The position numbers and the translations under genes were made by a program. From Fictibacillus marinisediminis (GTDB lineage Bacteria; Bacillota; Bacilli; Bacillales; Fictibacillaceae), in assembly GCF_023149135.1 (NCBI RefSeq), contig NZ_JAIWJX010000002.1:1178001-1242000 (forward strand): DNA of 64,000 bases, in the 5' to 3' direction. The notes below the pieces were generated by a model, which made no database searches, had not been told where the DNA came from, and saw only the letters and a program-made list of their open reading frames with translations. Every line of letters starts with the position of its first letter. Position 1 is the stretch's first letter. Positions 49,417-58,063 of this stretch are shown here, in pieces.

Positions 49417-51204
49417 TTATAATTGTGCAAATTCCTCTACCAGTTCCTCAAAGCGTTTCAGCGCATTGACGATCGGCTCTGGGGTTGTTAAGTCGACCCC
49501 TGTCTTTTTCAAAAGATCGAGCGGATAATCAGAGCTTCCACTTTTTAAGAAATCCAAGTAGGAGTCAAGGGTCTGTTGGTCGCCGTCTAAGATTTTTGTA
49601 GCGAGGTGGATAGCTGACGCAAACCCTGTAGCATATTTGTAAACATAAAATGGACGGTAGAAATGAGGGATTCTGGACCAGCCGTATTTCACTTCTTCAT
49701 CAAATACCACAGTATCGCCGTTGTACTCTCTAAACAGATTTTCATAGATTTGGTTGAAGACCTCAGCATTCAGCGGCTGGCCTTCTTCTGCGAGTGCATG
49801 GGTTTTCATCTCAAACTCGGCAAACATCACTTGCGTAAACAATGTTCCTTTGAACTGATCGATAAAATGATTCAGTAAATGTTTTTTAATATCTTTGTGG
49901 GTTTCCTTGTTCAGCAGGTAATTGATCAGAAGTACTTCGTTAACGGTAGAAGCAACCTCCGCGACAAAAATGCTGTAGCCGGCTGTGATTTTTGGCTGAT
50001 GCTTATTGGAATAATGGCTGTGCATCGCATGTCCCATTTCGTGGGCCAGCGTAAAGAGGCTGTCTAAATCATCCTGATGGTTCAGAAGCACGAAAGGATG
50101 AACGCCGTACAACCCAAGATTATAAGCTCCAGAACGTTTTCCGCGTGTTTCCCTAACGTCGATATAACGTGCATTTTTAAACTCTTTCAATCGTTCAACA
50201 TAATCATTGCCAAGCGGCGCCAGTGCTTTAACCATCGTTTCATAGGCTTCTTGATAGGGAATGTCCAGCTTAACTCCTTTTACAAGGGGAGCGCTAAGAT
50301 CGTATTGGCGCAGCTCATCAAGTCCCAGTTTCTCTTTTCTGATCTCTGTGTACCGGTGCATGGACTTAATGTTTTCTTTTGTGGTGGCTATGAGATTTTC
50401 ATAGACTTCTTTCGGTACGTTATCACCAAATAAACCTTTTTCAAGAGCAGAAGGATAGTTGCGGATTTCCGCAAGCGAGACATTGTTTTTAACCGCAGAT
50501 GAAAGGGTGGATGCAATCGTATTTTTTAATGCCACATAGGGTTCATAATAAGCTTTGTATGCTTCTTTTCTTACTTCACGGTCTTCGTCCTCAATCAATT
50601 TGGAATACATGCCTCGGGTCATTTCAGCCTTTTTACCATCTTTATCAGTGACTTCGCCGAACTTAATATCCGCGTTATTAATCATGCTGAATGTGCCGCT
50701 TGGAGAGGAGAGCGCTTCACCCAGGCGGGAAACAATTTTCTCCTGCTCTTTACTCAGGACATGGGACTTGTAGCGAAAGGAATCAAACAGATCTTCTTCA
50801 AAGTAGTTCAGCCCTTCATCCTCTGCGATATATTCCTTCAGCTGTGCTTCGTCCAAACTTAACAGGAAAGGCATAAAGAATGAAGTGGCAGAGCTGATTT
50901 TCACTCCGGCATGCTTCGCGCGATCCAATAAGGACTGAGAATCTGAGTTTCGCGTATCCACGTCCACATTCAGCATGGCATAAACATAAACGAGATTGAA
51001 CGTGTGGGAGAGCTCTTCTTGTTTAGTGAGATATTCAAGCAGTGACTTACCTGAATCAATGTTTCCATCAAACGCCTTTAATTCCTCAGTCATTACCTTT
51101 ACTTGTTCATAATCCTTTTCCCATTCATCCAGTGAAGGATAAATATCGGTCAGGTTCCATTTCTCTTGTTCAGGAACATCATTTCTTGATTGGTATGTGG
51201 TCAT
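49417..51204 (-). CDS. pepF: oligoendopeptidase F
   Basis: The 595-residue M3-family zinc metallopeptidase has the catalytic TLAHEMGHAMHSHYS (H-E-x-x-H) and a downstream Glu in the AEVASTVNEVLL helix, the third zinc ligand. The start WNLTDIYPSLDEWEKDY and the end YPLDLLKKTGVDL are typical of PepF. It degrades short peptides (about 7-17 residues) in the cytosol. ATG 51204 has AAGGAGT. It is monocistronic, with a terminator before the bio operator. Confidence 0.95.
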   Translation of the reverse strand: MTTYQSRNDVPEQEKWNLTDIYPSLDEWEKDYEQVKVMTEELKAFDGNIDSGKSLLEYLTKQEELSHTFNLVYVYAMLNVDVDTRNSDSQSLLDRAKHAGVKISSATSFFMPFLLSLDEAQLKEYIAEDEGLNYFEEDLFDSFRYKSHVLSKEQEKIVSRLGEALSSPSGTFSMINNADIKFGEVTDKDGKKAEMTRGMYSKLIEDEDREVRKEAYKAYYEPYVALKNTIASTLSSAVKNNVSLAEIRNYPSALEKGLFGDNVPKEVYENLIATTKENIKSMHRYTEIRKEKLGLDELRQYDLSAPLVKGVKLDIPYQEAYETMVKALAPLGNDYVERLKEFKNARYIDVRETRGKRSGAYNLGLYGVHPFVLLNHQDDLDSLFTLAHEMGHAMHSHYSNKHQPKITAGYSIFVAEVASTVNEVLLINYLLNKETHKDIKKHLLNHFIDQFKGTLFTQVMFAEFEMKTHALAEEGQPLNAEVFNQIYENLFREYNGDTVVFDEEVKYGWSRIPHFYRPFYVYKYATGFASAIHLATKILDGDQQTLDSYLDFLKSGSSDYPLDLLKKTGVDLTTPEPIVNALKRFEELVEEFAQL

Positions 51205-51344
51205 ATACGTAACTCCTTCTGCATGAAATATCTTATTCTCTTATGTGTATTATAGGTCCCATAATATGATTATTGAATTTATTAGACTTATAGGGTGGAT
51301 TCTCCTTCTTTCAAAGGAAATAAGAGGAAGATGGAGGTGGGACG

Positions 51345-51415
51345 TATCGATAATAAATTCGTTTTTTCGATAATATCAGGATTATCAATAATAAAAAGCC
51401 ATTTTTGATAATAAA
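51345..51415. repeat. AT-rich block of repeated GATAATA motifs
   Basis: CGATAATAAA (about 51347), CGATAATATC (about 51370), ATCAATAATAAAA (about 51387) and TGATAATAAATG (about 51407) recur at intervals of roughly 20 bp, separated by T-rich runs, giving many alternative weak stems. It occupies the 51205-51460 gap, which has no supported gene. The function is unknown. Confidence 0.5.
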
Positions 51416-51462
51416 TGAACTTTGCCTTCTCATACACCGACAAAATTGGATCAAAAAAACTA

Positions 51463-51512
51463 AAAAGCCGGCAAGGGCTGTAAAAACTCACAGAACTTGA
51501 TGTACCGGCTTT
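51463..51512 (-). terminator. terminator overlapping the mnmH 3' end
   Basis: AAAGCCGG/CCGGCTTTT on the minus strand with a 33-nt loop. The left arm lies inside the last codons of mnmH. Confidence 0.6.
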
Positions 51513-52540
51513 CTTTTTTGAAGAATTTCTTTAATTTGGTCAATGGCTTCCGCAATATTATTAACTTTTAAGGTAAGTCGCTGGTCTTCTGGATATTCGA
51601 CATCATGATGCTCGTAACGTGGATCATAATAGTGCTCAAGTAGCAGGCGGACAGCTGAATGATAGTTTCCTTCACTCAGATCATGTTCAATCTGAGCAGC
51701 TAGGGGTGTATGAATGCGTCGTTTGATCTTTTGAAACGCGGCAAGACATTCCTCGTGATGCTCCCACGGAAGATAGTCTTCAAGAATATGATTGACCCGT
51801 TCCTCAATCGGCATGTCCAGGAAAATATGAAGACCTTGCTGCTTCTTATCCGTTACAAAACCTGGAAGTACGACTTTTCCGATTCGTTTGCTCTCAGCTT
51901 CCATCAGAACAAAAGATGTATCTTTCAGTGCAAACAAATGATGAAAAAGGAGAGATTCAAACATTTTCTGGTTGTTTGGCTGAAGACCGATTTCTCCAAA
52001 AATGGAACCGCGGTGACCGGCCAATTGCTCAAGATCAAGAACGGGAAATCCTTGCTTGGCAAGCTCTTGAAGGATTAATGTTTTACCGGTGCCGGTATTT
52101 CCATGGAGAACGCAGGCTTTAGGAGCAAACTCCATCTCCTCTAGGTTTTTTACAATCCACTGCCGGTACACACGGAAACCGCCTTGCAGCCGGTAAGCGC
52201 GAATTCCCATGAGATCAAGCACAGTCGCAGTCGTTTTGCTGCGCATTCCTCCCCTCCAGCAAAAAACAGCTTTGGGTCCAGCGATCTTCGAGAATTCTTT
52301 AATAAAGGCAGGAAGCTTGGCAGAAACAATCTCGAGTCCTCGTTCCTTAGCGGCTTCCACACTTTGCTGTTTATATAGAGTCCCAACTTCAGCACGTTCT
52401 TCATCATTAAAAAGAGGGATGTTCAAGCTTCCAGGAATCGTAGAATCCTTAAATTCGGAGGGTGACCGTACATCAATGAGTGTGATCTCTTTTTTATTGT
52501 AGGATGACATAAGCTTTTCAATTGCAATATCCTGAAACAC
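51488..52540 (-). CDS. mnmH: tRNA 2-selenouridine synthase MnmH (YbbB)
   Basis: The 350-residue, two-domain protein has an N-terminal rhodanese domain (IDVRSPSEFKDSTIPGSLNIPLF, catalytic Cys in AVFCWRGGMRSKT) and a P-loop domain (VLHGNTGTGKTLILQ). MnmH modifies 2-thiouridine at tRNA wobble position 34, through geranylation and selenation. The start is set at GTG 52540, giving FQDIAIEKL as in other members; the ATG at 52570 has a poor site. A selenophosphate synthase gene is not in the window. It overlaps its terminator. Confidence 0.9.
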   Translation of the reverse strand: MFQDIAIEKLMSSYNKKEITLIDVRSPSEFKDSTIPGSLNIPLFNDEERAEVGTLYKQQSVEAAKERGLEIVSAKLPAFIKEFSKIAGPKAVFCWRGGMRSKTTATVLDLMGIRAYRLQGGFRVYRQWIVKNLEEMEFAPKACVLHGNTGTGKTLILQELAKQGFPVLDLEQLAGHRGSIFGEIGLQPNNQKMFESLLFHHLFALKDTSFVLMEAESKRIGKVVLPGFVTDKKQQGLHIFLDMPIEERVNHILEDYLPWEHHEECLAAFQKIKRRIHTPLAAQIEHDLSEGNYHSAVRLLLEHYYDPRYEHHDVEYPEDQRLTLKVNNIAEAIDQIKEILQKRKPVHQVL

Positions 52541-52712
52541 TGGTTTTTTCCGCCCTTCTGTACTGCACATCTATATCCTATTATAAATTACTTCTTCTCT
52601 AATTTCATTTTAGCCGAATTTTGGAAAGCTTAAAAATATGTTTTTGCAGGAACTGTGATATAATTTACTATCCAATCTTAAGGTCGGAAAAAAAACTTGG
52701 GTGGGGGAATCT

Positions 52713-53783
52713 ATGTCTCAAATCAATCATAGTGTTCAAAATGGAAAATCCACCAGCAAAAAGGCAATCTGGTTCATTGTTATATTCATGGCGGTTGCCG
52801 CGGCTGGTTTGCTGTATGTAAAATGGTGGCCGTATTTTCAAAAGGTGATCTCAGCTTCAGCTACTCATTCTATCGGTCCATCGATCCTTGGTGATCAAGC
52901 AGCTTCGGCGTCACCATGGGTAAATGCTTGGGACTATGGAAAAGTGTATTTTCAGTCTGTATGGAAAGCTGCATTACTGGGGATCTTACTCGGTTCGTTG
53001 ATTCAAGTGCTGCTTCCGTCACGATGGCTGCTTAAAGTGCTCGGAAAAACATCGTTTGGCAGTACAGCAGCAGGAGGATTGGCGTCTATTCCAGGCATGA
53101 TGTGTACTTGCTGTGCGGCGCCAATGGCCGTGGGTATGCGAAAGAAGAAAGTGCCGATTGGAGCAAGCCTTGCTTTTTGGCTGGGTAATCCGACCATTAA
53201 CCCGGCAACCCTGATTTTTATGACATTTGTATTATCATGGGAATTTACGGTACTGCGATTATTCTTTGGACTAATTCTCGTGTTTGGTGTCAGTTACTTT
53301 GCCAATCGTTTTGCCAAAAACGCTGAGCCAGTAGATATGGAGAAAGTGCCGGAAAGCGAGAACTTTGAGGAAGAGGAAGGACCGTTTTTCAGCAGATGGA
53401 TGAAGAGCCTTGGCACCATGCTGCTCCATATTGGACCAGCTTACATTTTTTCTGTGCTCCTACTTGGTGCAGCACGTGTCTGGCTGTTTCCGCAGCTAAG
53501 TGAAACGGCGTCCAACAGCTTGTTTGCTGTTATCGGATTTGCTCTTGCCGGTATGCTGTTCGTTGTACCGACTGCTGCCGAAATTCCAATTATCCAGACG
53601 TTTATGCTCGTAGGTCTTGGTGCAGGACCTGCTGCTGCCTTGCTCATTACACTGCCAGCGCTAAGCTTGCCGTCCTTGCTCATCGTTTCAAGGTCCTATC
53701 CCAAACGTGTTCTGTCGTTTGTCACCTTATCGGTCGTCGTTTTAGGTGTGTTTAGTGGAATGGTGGGAATGCTGTTTCTTTAA
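52713..53783 (+). CDS. DUF318/ArsP_1-type permease
   Basis: The 356-residue protein with eight to ten TM helices belongs to the PF03773 permease family. It has the typical GGLASIPGMMCTCCAAPMAVGMRKK loop with a Cys pair, then LAFWLGNPTINPATLIFM, and a second half repeating the pattern with AGMLFVVPTAAEIPIIQTFM. Relatives (ArsP, YraQ) move organoarsenicals or unknown substrates. The CTCC motif suggests a thiol-binding metal or metalloid. ATG 52713 follows GGTGGGGG. No regulator is adjacent. Confidence 0.75.
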   Translation: MSQINHSVQNGKSTSKKAIWFIVIFMAVAAAGLLYVKWWPYFQKVISASATHSIGPSILGDQAASASPWVNAWDYGKVYFQSVWKAALLGILLGSLIQVLLPSRWLLKVLGKTSFGSTAAGGLASIPGMMCTCCAAPMAVGMRKKKVPIGASLAFWLGNPTINPATLIFMTFVLSWEFTVLRLFFGLILVFGVSYFANRFAKNAEPVDMEKVPESENFEEEEGPFFSRWMKSLGTMLLHIGPAYIFSVLLLGAARVWLFPQLSETASNSLFAVIGFALAGMLFVVPTAAEIPIIQTFMLVGLGAGPAAALLITLPALSLPSLLIVSRSYPKRVLSFVTLSVVVLGVFSGMVGMLFL

Positions 53784-53809
53784 GGCTTACTTCTCTCTGA
53801 CAGAATGGT

Positions 53810-53840
53810 TTGCACAATTTTACCATAATCGTGTTATACT
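53810..53840 (+). promoter_or_regulatory. promoter of the ABC-F leader transcript
   Basis: TTGCAC (53810-53815) and TATACT (53835-53840) are 19 bp apart. The predicted start near 53847 gives a 5' leader of about 310 nt before the ABC-F gene. Confidence 0.5.
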
Positions 53841-53868
53841 AATACCAACAATGTGAAGGAGGTATCCA

Positions 53869-54042
53869 ATTAGACATTATGTGGAACTAATCCCCTTGTC
53901 GATCATGAAATCTGATTGCACGGCAAGTGATGCTCTGCGGGTTTTGGAGCGGGATGGGATACGTATGTCTATAGGAGACCCTCAACGGTTAAATTCAATG
54001 TATCAGTGTGCTGAAGCTGATCTAACGGTCAATGCACTATGA
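53869..54042 (+). CDS. possible upstream ORF in the ABC-F leader (ATT start)
   Basis: A perfect AAGGAGG (53856-53862) is followed 6 nt later by ATT, which opens a 57-codon frame reading RHYVELIPLSIMKSDCTASD and ending TVNAL at TGA 54040-54042. The first conventional in-frame start, GTG 53881, is 18 nt from the site. An ATG at 53879 in another frame gives only Met-Trp-Asn. ATT starts are rare but known for infC. The ORF is followed by a terminator and then the ABC-F gene, so ribosome-dependent attenuation is plausible. No family is recognised. Confidence 0.4.
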   Translation: MRHYVELIPLSIMKSDCTASDALRVLERDGIRMSIGDPQRLNSMYQCAEADLTVNAL

Positions 54043-54073
54043 GGTGTTTTTTCGTATCTTTTTTCGCTTATCC

Positions 54074-54100
54074 AAAAACCGCAGGAATGCGGTTTTTTTT
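54074..54100 (+). terminator. terminator/attenuator in the ABC-F leader
   Basis: A 10-bp perfect stem AAAAACCGCA/TGCGGTTTTT with a GGAA loop and a T8 tract, only 60 bp upstream of the ABC-F ATG and downstream of the leader ORF. Confidence 0.85.
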
Positions 54101-54160
54101 CGTCTTCAGATATCATGAATCCCTATTGCCTTTGAACGAAACGCAAAGCGGTGATTTTTG

Positions 54161-55885
54161 ATGACTCTATTAAGCTGTCACGAATTAAGTAAAGAATTTG
54201 GTGAGCGCCTGATTTTAAAAGAGGTTTCTTTGGATCTGGACAGTAATGAAAGGATAGGTTTGGTTGGTGTTAATGGAGCGGGAAAGACTACTTTGGCTAA
54301 CCTGATTTTCGGAACACTTCAGCCCGATAAAGGTTCTATCGTTAAACATAAAAATCCACTGAAGATCGGTTATCTTCAGCAGTCCACCTCCTATACGACC
54401 AATACTTTTTCACATATGCAGAGTGAAGAAGAGGATTTTCTGCAGATGACGAGCCGTCTCGGTTTAAAGAAAGTACAGAATTGGGATGAGAGCCGTTTCT
54501 CAGGATTAAGCGGAGGGGAGAGGACGAAGCTGGCTATCGCTCATATCTGGTCAACAAGACCCGACCTTCTCATACTGGATGAGCCGACCAACCACCTTGA
54601 TTTTCAAGGAGTGGAATGGCTGATTCAGGAGTTGAGATCATTTACAGGTACCACACTGATCATCTCGCATGACCGGTATTTCCTTGATCAAACCGTGAAT
54701 CGAATCATTGAACTGGAGGATGGCAAGGCTGTTGATTTTCCGGGGAATTATTCATTTTATCGGGAAGAGAAGGAGAGAAGGTACCAGGCACAGCTGCATC
54801 AGTATGAAGCACAGAAAAAGTACGAACAAAAAATACAATCTGAGATTGAAAGGCTCGACAACTGGTCGTCGAAAGCACACAGAGAAGCCGGGAAAGTCGG
54901 CAAGATGGCAGATATGCGCGGCACAAAAGAATTTTACAGAAGCAAAGCAAAGAGCATGGATAAACAGATCAGTTCCCGGATCAAACGCCTGAAAAAGATT
55001 GAATTGGAGGGTGTGGAAAAGCCAAAGGAGGAAACAAAAATACAGTTTGGCTGGGATAATCCGGAGAAACGGGGAAAGCGTCTGGTGGATGCGAAGGAAA
55101 TCTCCAAATCCTTTAGTTCTCGATCCCTCTTTCGGAAAAGCTCGTTTTATATTAAACGAGGTGAAAGACTGGGATTGACAGGTCCAAACGGGTGCGGCAA
55201 GACGACACTCCTTAAAATGCTGACAGGAAGGGAGACCGTCGATTCGGGTGAGCTTTGGATCAGTTCAAGCGCAAAAATGGCCTATCTGACACAGGATGTT
55301 ACAGACCTCCAATCGGAACAAACGGTAGTAAGCTTGATACACGCTATTTTTGAAGTTCGGTCAGAAGCCTCTAAGGCCCGGACCCTGCTCGCCAATATGG
55401 GGTTTGACGAACGATTGCTGAAGAAGCAGATTCAGCAATTGAGTCTTGGTGAACGGATGAGGGTGAAGCTCGCCTTGCTCATCATGCAGGAACATGATCT
55501 TCTGATTCTGGATGAGCCGACGAATCACCTTGATCTGGCAAGCAGGGAGCAGCTTGAGGAAGCATTGCTGTCGTTTAGCGGCACACTGCTTATCGTTTCC
55601 CATGACCGCTATTTCCTGGAAAAAACGTGTGAAAAGCTCCTGGTTTTTGAAGATGGAAACATAAGAAAAACGCAAGAAGGCTTTAAAGAGTTTGCTGAAG
55701 CCAAACAAAAACCGGTACAGTCACAAAATCATAAAACGGATCTTCTTGAAAAAAGGATGGTTATTGAGAACCGAATCAGTGCTGTTTTGGGAGAGCTTAG
55801 CCTCCTGTCTCCTGGTGATAAGGAATATACGAGGCTGGACCAGGAGTTTAAGCAGCTGATGGAGGATAAGAGAAAGCTTTCATAA
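54161..55885 (+). CDS. VmlR-like ABC-F ribosomal protection protein
   Basis: The 574-residue soluble twin-ATPase has Walker A1 GVNGAGKTTL, signature LSGGERTKLA, Walker B1 LLILDEPTNHLD, a long charged interdomain linker (about 205-290, WSSKAHREAGKVGKMADMRG...KSMDKQISSRIKRL), Walker A2 GPNGCGKTTL, LSLGERMRVKL and a second LILDEPTNHLD. There is no TM domain. Length, linker and C-terminal extension resemble B. subtilis VmlR, which displaces lincosamides, streptogramin A and pleuromutilins from the ribosome. The leader with an internal terminator suggests induction by ribosome stalling. ATG 54161 has GGTGA. The Mta-like regulator is convergent. Confidence 0.87.
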   Translation: MTLLSCHELSKEFGERLILKEVSLDLDSNERIGLVGVNGAGKTTLANLIFGTLQPDKGSIVKHKNPLKIGYLQQSTSYTTNTFSHMQSEEEDFLQMTSRLGLKKVQNWDESRFSGLSGGERTKLAIAHIWSTRPDLLILDEPTNHLDFQGVEWLIQELRSFTGTTLIISHDRYFLDQTVNRIIELEDGKAVDFPGNYSFYREEKERRYQAQLHQYEAQKKYEQKIQSEIERLDNWSSKAHREAGKVGKMADMRGTKEFYRSKAKSMDKQISSRIKRLKKIELEGVEKPKEETKIQFGWDNPEKRGKRLVDAKEISKSFSSRSLFRKSSFYIKRGERLGLTGPNGCGKTTLLKMLTGRETVDSGELWISSSAKMAYLTQDVTDLQSEQTVVSLIHAIFEVRSEASKARTLLANMGFDERLLKKQIQQLSLGERMRVKLALLIMQEHDLLILDEPTNHLDLASREQLEEALLSFSGTLLIVSHDRYFLEKTCEKLLVFEDGNIRKTQEGFKEFAEAKQKPVQSQNHKTDLLEKRMVIENRISAVLGELSLLSPGDKEYTRLDQEFKQLMEDKRKLS

Positions 55886-55933
55886 AATAAAAACAAACAG
55901 CTTAGTTTTACTATAGTGTTACAGTCTGGAAAA

Positions 55934-55968
55934 AAACAGCCCACCTGAACCGTGCAGATGGGCTGTTT
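55934..55968. terminator. bidirectional terminator between abc-F and mta-like genes
   Basis: Stem AAACAGCCCA/TGGGCTGTTT with a loop of about 15 nt, flanked by A-run and T-run. Confidence 0.85.
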
Positions 55969-55970
55969 CC

Positions 55971-56735
55971 TTATTTTTTTACTCCCGTATAAATGTGAAT
56001 CGCATCTCTTAAGAACTCAGCAGTTCCTGGCTGGTCTTTATCATAATGCTGTTTGAAGCGTTCATCGTCTACATACATTTGCGCCAGACCCGCATGGGCT
56101 TCTTTGCTGTATTCACTCCAGTAAAAACACAGCCATTGCTTATGAAGATCTGCTGCTTTTTGGGCTAGGTCTCCCGCAGGATCCCCAGTTTTAAAGGCTT
56201 CAGCCAACGAGGTCTTTAGTTCGTCCGCCAAATGATTTACTTCCTCATGATCTTCCTTCGTCATGTTTTTCAGCTTTTCATTGGATTGATTAATCGTATC
56301 ATCACCGTATTTTTCACGAATCTCTTTTCCATATTGTTTCTCGTTATCATCAATGAGCTTCTTTTTAAAGCCTTCGAATTTTTCTTGATCTGTCATCGTC
56401 ATTCTCCCTTCAGATGAAGCAATCGTTTTTTCCACATTATTAATAAGCAATTCCAATTGCTTTTTCTTGTCCAGGAGCTTCTCACGGTGTTCTTTAAGAG
56501 CCTCGGTCCCGTTAAAGGAAGGGTCAGTCGTGATCTCCTTAATCTTTTCCAGACTGAGTCCGAGCTCCCGGTAGAACAAAATCTGCTGTAACTGGTCTAT
56601 TTCGGGCTGGCCATAGATCCGGTAACCTGACGAATTGATCCTTGCCGGCCTAAGGATGCCAATCTCATCATAATACCTTAGTGTTCTCGTACTGATTCCG
56701 GCCAGTCTTCCTAGCTTTTGCACCGTATATTCCAT
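55971..56735 (-). CDS. MerR family regulator with TipAS domain (Mta-like)
   Basis: The 254-residue protein has a MerR HTH (YTVQKLGRLAGISTRTLRYYDEIGILRPAR), a coiled coil, and a C-terminal TipAS antibiotic-recognition domain (EVNHLADELKTSLAEAFKTGDPAGDLAQKAADLHKQW, ending RDAIHIYTG). It resembles B. subtilis Mta, a multidrug-transporter activator. ATG 56735 has AGGAGGTG. Its own promoter shows the MerR dyad in a 19-bp spacer, so autoactivation is likely. It could also sense drugs for nearby genes, but no other matching site is seen. Confidence 0.88.
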   Translation of the reverse strand: MEYTVQKLGRLAGISTRTLRYYDEIGILRPARINSSGYRIYGQPEIDQLQQILFYRELGLSLEKIKEITTDPSFNGTEALKEHREKLLDKKKQLELLINNVEKTIASSEGRMTMTDQEKFEGFKKKLIDDNEKQYGKEIREKYGDDTINQSNEKLKNMTKEDHEEVNHLADELKTSLAEAFKTGDPAGDLAQKAADLHKQWLCFYWSEYSKEAHAGLAQMYVDDERFKQHYDKDQPGTAEFLRDAIHIYTGVKK

Positions 56736-56757
56736 GTGAGCACCTCCTGACATCCTA

Positions 56758-56788
56758 AATGTACACCTTGACGCAGCGTCAATGTCAA
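56758..56788 (-). promoter_or_regulatory. MerR-type autoregulated promoter with 19-bp spacer
   Basis: On the minus strand TTGACA (56788-56783) and TACATT (56763-56758) are 19 bp apart, and the spacer starts with TTGACGC-T-GCGTCAA, a perfect dyad like TipA/Mta sites. Confidence 0.8.
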
Positions 56789-56828
56789 ACCCATTTTTAA
56801 TATTCTTTTACAGCTTATTTTAGGACAC

Positions 56829-56865
56829 TGGAAAAAGAATAACCCCTGCTAAAAGAGCAGGGGTT
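56829..56865 (-). terminator. terminator of the nucleoside hydrolase gene
   Basis: Stem AACCCCTGCT/AGCAGGGGTT with a 5-nt loop, followed on the minus strand by ATTCTTTTT. Confidence 0.8.
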
Positions 56866-56874
56866 AGGATGACA

Positions 56875-57822
56875 CTACATGAGTTCTCCGGTCATCACAG
56901 ACATAAAGTCATTGTAAAACCAGTTAGAGTTAAAATCAAAAGCGATTCTGTGTGTTTTTTCGCCATTCAAGTCGGCATAAGGACGGATGTCAGCGATACT
57001 CTGTCCCTTTGTCACCCCGCTATCCGTGTTTATGTATACGGGAAGATGACGAAACGAGAACATGTTCTGATGCAATGTAGCCATCAGTGTGAGTGCATCA
57101 TGAACAGGGCTTCCTTTAATACTCGGATTGCGCTTCTTATAAAACTCATAATAAAAATCGAGCAGAGGCTTAATAATTTTAGCTTTTCCTTTAGACTGAA
57201 TGTAATCGACCATCTGGGGAGTGACGATGGCCCGGTCTGTTACATTCAGGGGAATAATCGTTACATTATTGGCATAGCGAAGTACGATTTTTGCAGCAAT
57301 AGGATCTCCGTGAAAGTTCGCTTCCGATACAGCGGTAACATTGCCTGGCACCCAGAATGCACCGCCCATGATGTACACTTCTTTTACTTTATTAATCAAG
57401 TCATTATATAAGATGTACATGCTTGCAAGGGAAGTTAGTCTGCCTGTGTTTACAATCGTCAATTCACCCGGGTGCTGGTTGATGAGTGAGACAACTTCAC
57501 AAAAGTTCTCAGTGAACCCTTGAGGGGGGAGCTGTTGGGGAGGTTTGATGTATCCCAAGCCGGACTCTCCGTGCACTTCCGGATAAAAGATGGGGTCTTC
57601 TCCTGTCATCGGTTTTTCGGCACCGAGTATGACCTTTGTATGCTGGGAGAGATTAAATAAATTAACCAAATACGTAATATTGCGCAATCCCATTACCCTG
57701 GGAACATTTCCGTAGTCCGCAACCACTCCAATGATATCCACTTGTTTACTTAAATACCCGTAAATTAAGGCAATCGTATCATCGATGCCAACATCCGCAA
57801 AAAGCAAAACCTTTTTGGCCAT
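56875..57822 (-). CDS. inosine-uridine nucleoside hydrolase family protein
   Basis: The 315-residue protein has the nucleoside hydrolase order: an Asp-rich N-terminus LLFADVGIDDTIALIYG (aspartates 10 and 14-15), VVADYGN, the VNTGRLTSLASMY loop, VYIMGGAFWVPGNVTAVSEANFHGDPIAA and a C-terminal SPVHDALTLMATL with the Asp calcium ligand. The usual DTDxGxDD start reads F-A-D-V-G-I-D-D, so the first aspartate is replaced and activity or specificity may differ. It would cleave N-ribosides of purines or pyrimidines. Start ATG 57822. Monocistronic. Confidence 0.85.
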   Translation of the reverse strand: MAKKVLLFADVGIDDTIALIYGYLSKQVDIIGVVADYGNVPRVMGLRNITYLVNLFNLSQHTKVILGAEKPMTGEDPIFYPEVHGESGLGYIKPPQQLPPQGFTENFCEVVSLINQHPGELTIVNTGRLTSLASMYILYNDLINKVKEVYIMGGAFWVPGNVTAVSEANFHGDPIAAKIVLRYANNVTIIPLNVTDRAIVTPQMVDYIQSKGKAKIIKPLLDFYYEFYKKRNPSIKGSPVHDALTLMATLHQNMFSFRHLPVYINTDSGVTKGQSIADIRPYADLNGEKTHRIAFDFNSNWFYNDFMSVMTGELM

Positions 57823-58063
57823 GGTATCACCTAATTAAATGTTTTTTACAACATATGACTAGAGGGTATGTAAAAGAATGGGAATTGCTGGAGGACTTTA
57901 GGCTTATATTTAAAGGAAAAAAGTCTGATAGGAGAGAATGTATCCTAGGTGCCTGTTCTAAAGTTTAAATGCCTGATTCATTGAATGACAACGGGTCCTG
58001 CGGGCTTACTTCCATTTAATCGCTTCATAAAGAATGGGTAACCCTTAAAGAGGAGAGGATTTG

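Noticed and set aside
51288..51491. 67-codon minus-strand ORF between pepF and mnmH
   Set aside because: It is composed of the AT-rich GATAATA repeats and has no family or reliable start site.
57841..57875. Sigma-B promoter (GTTTTT...GGGTAT) before the SGNH hydrolase
   Set aside because: The spacer is about 17 bp, too long, and the site is 200 bp from the gene.
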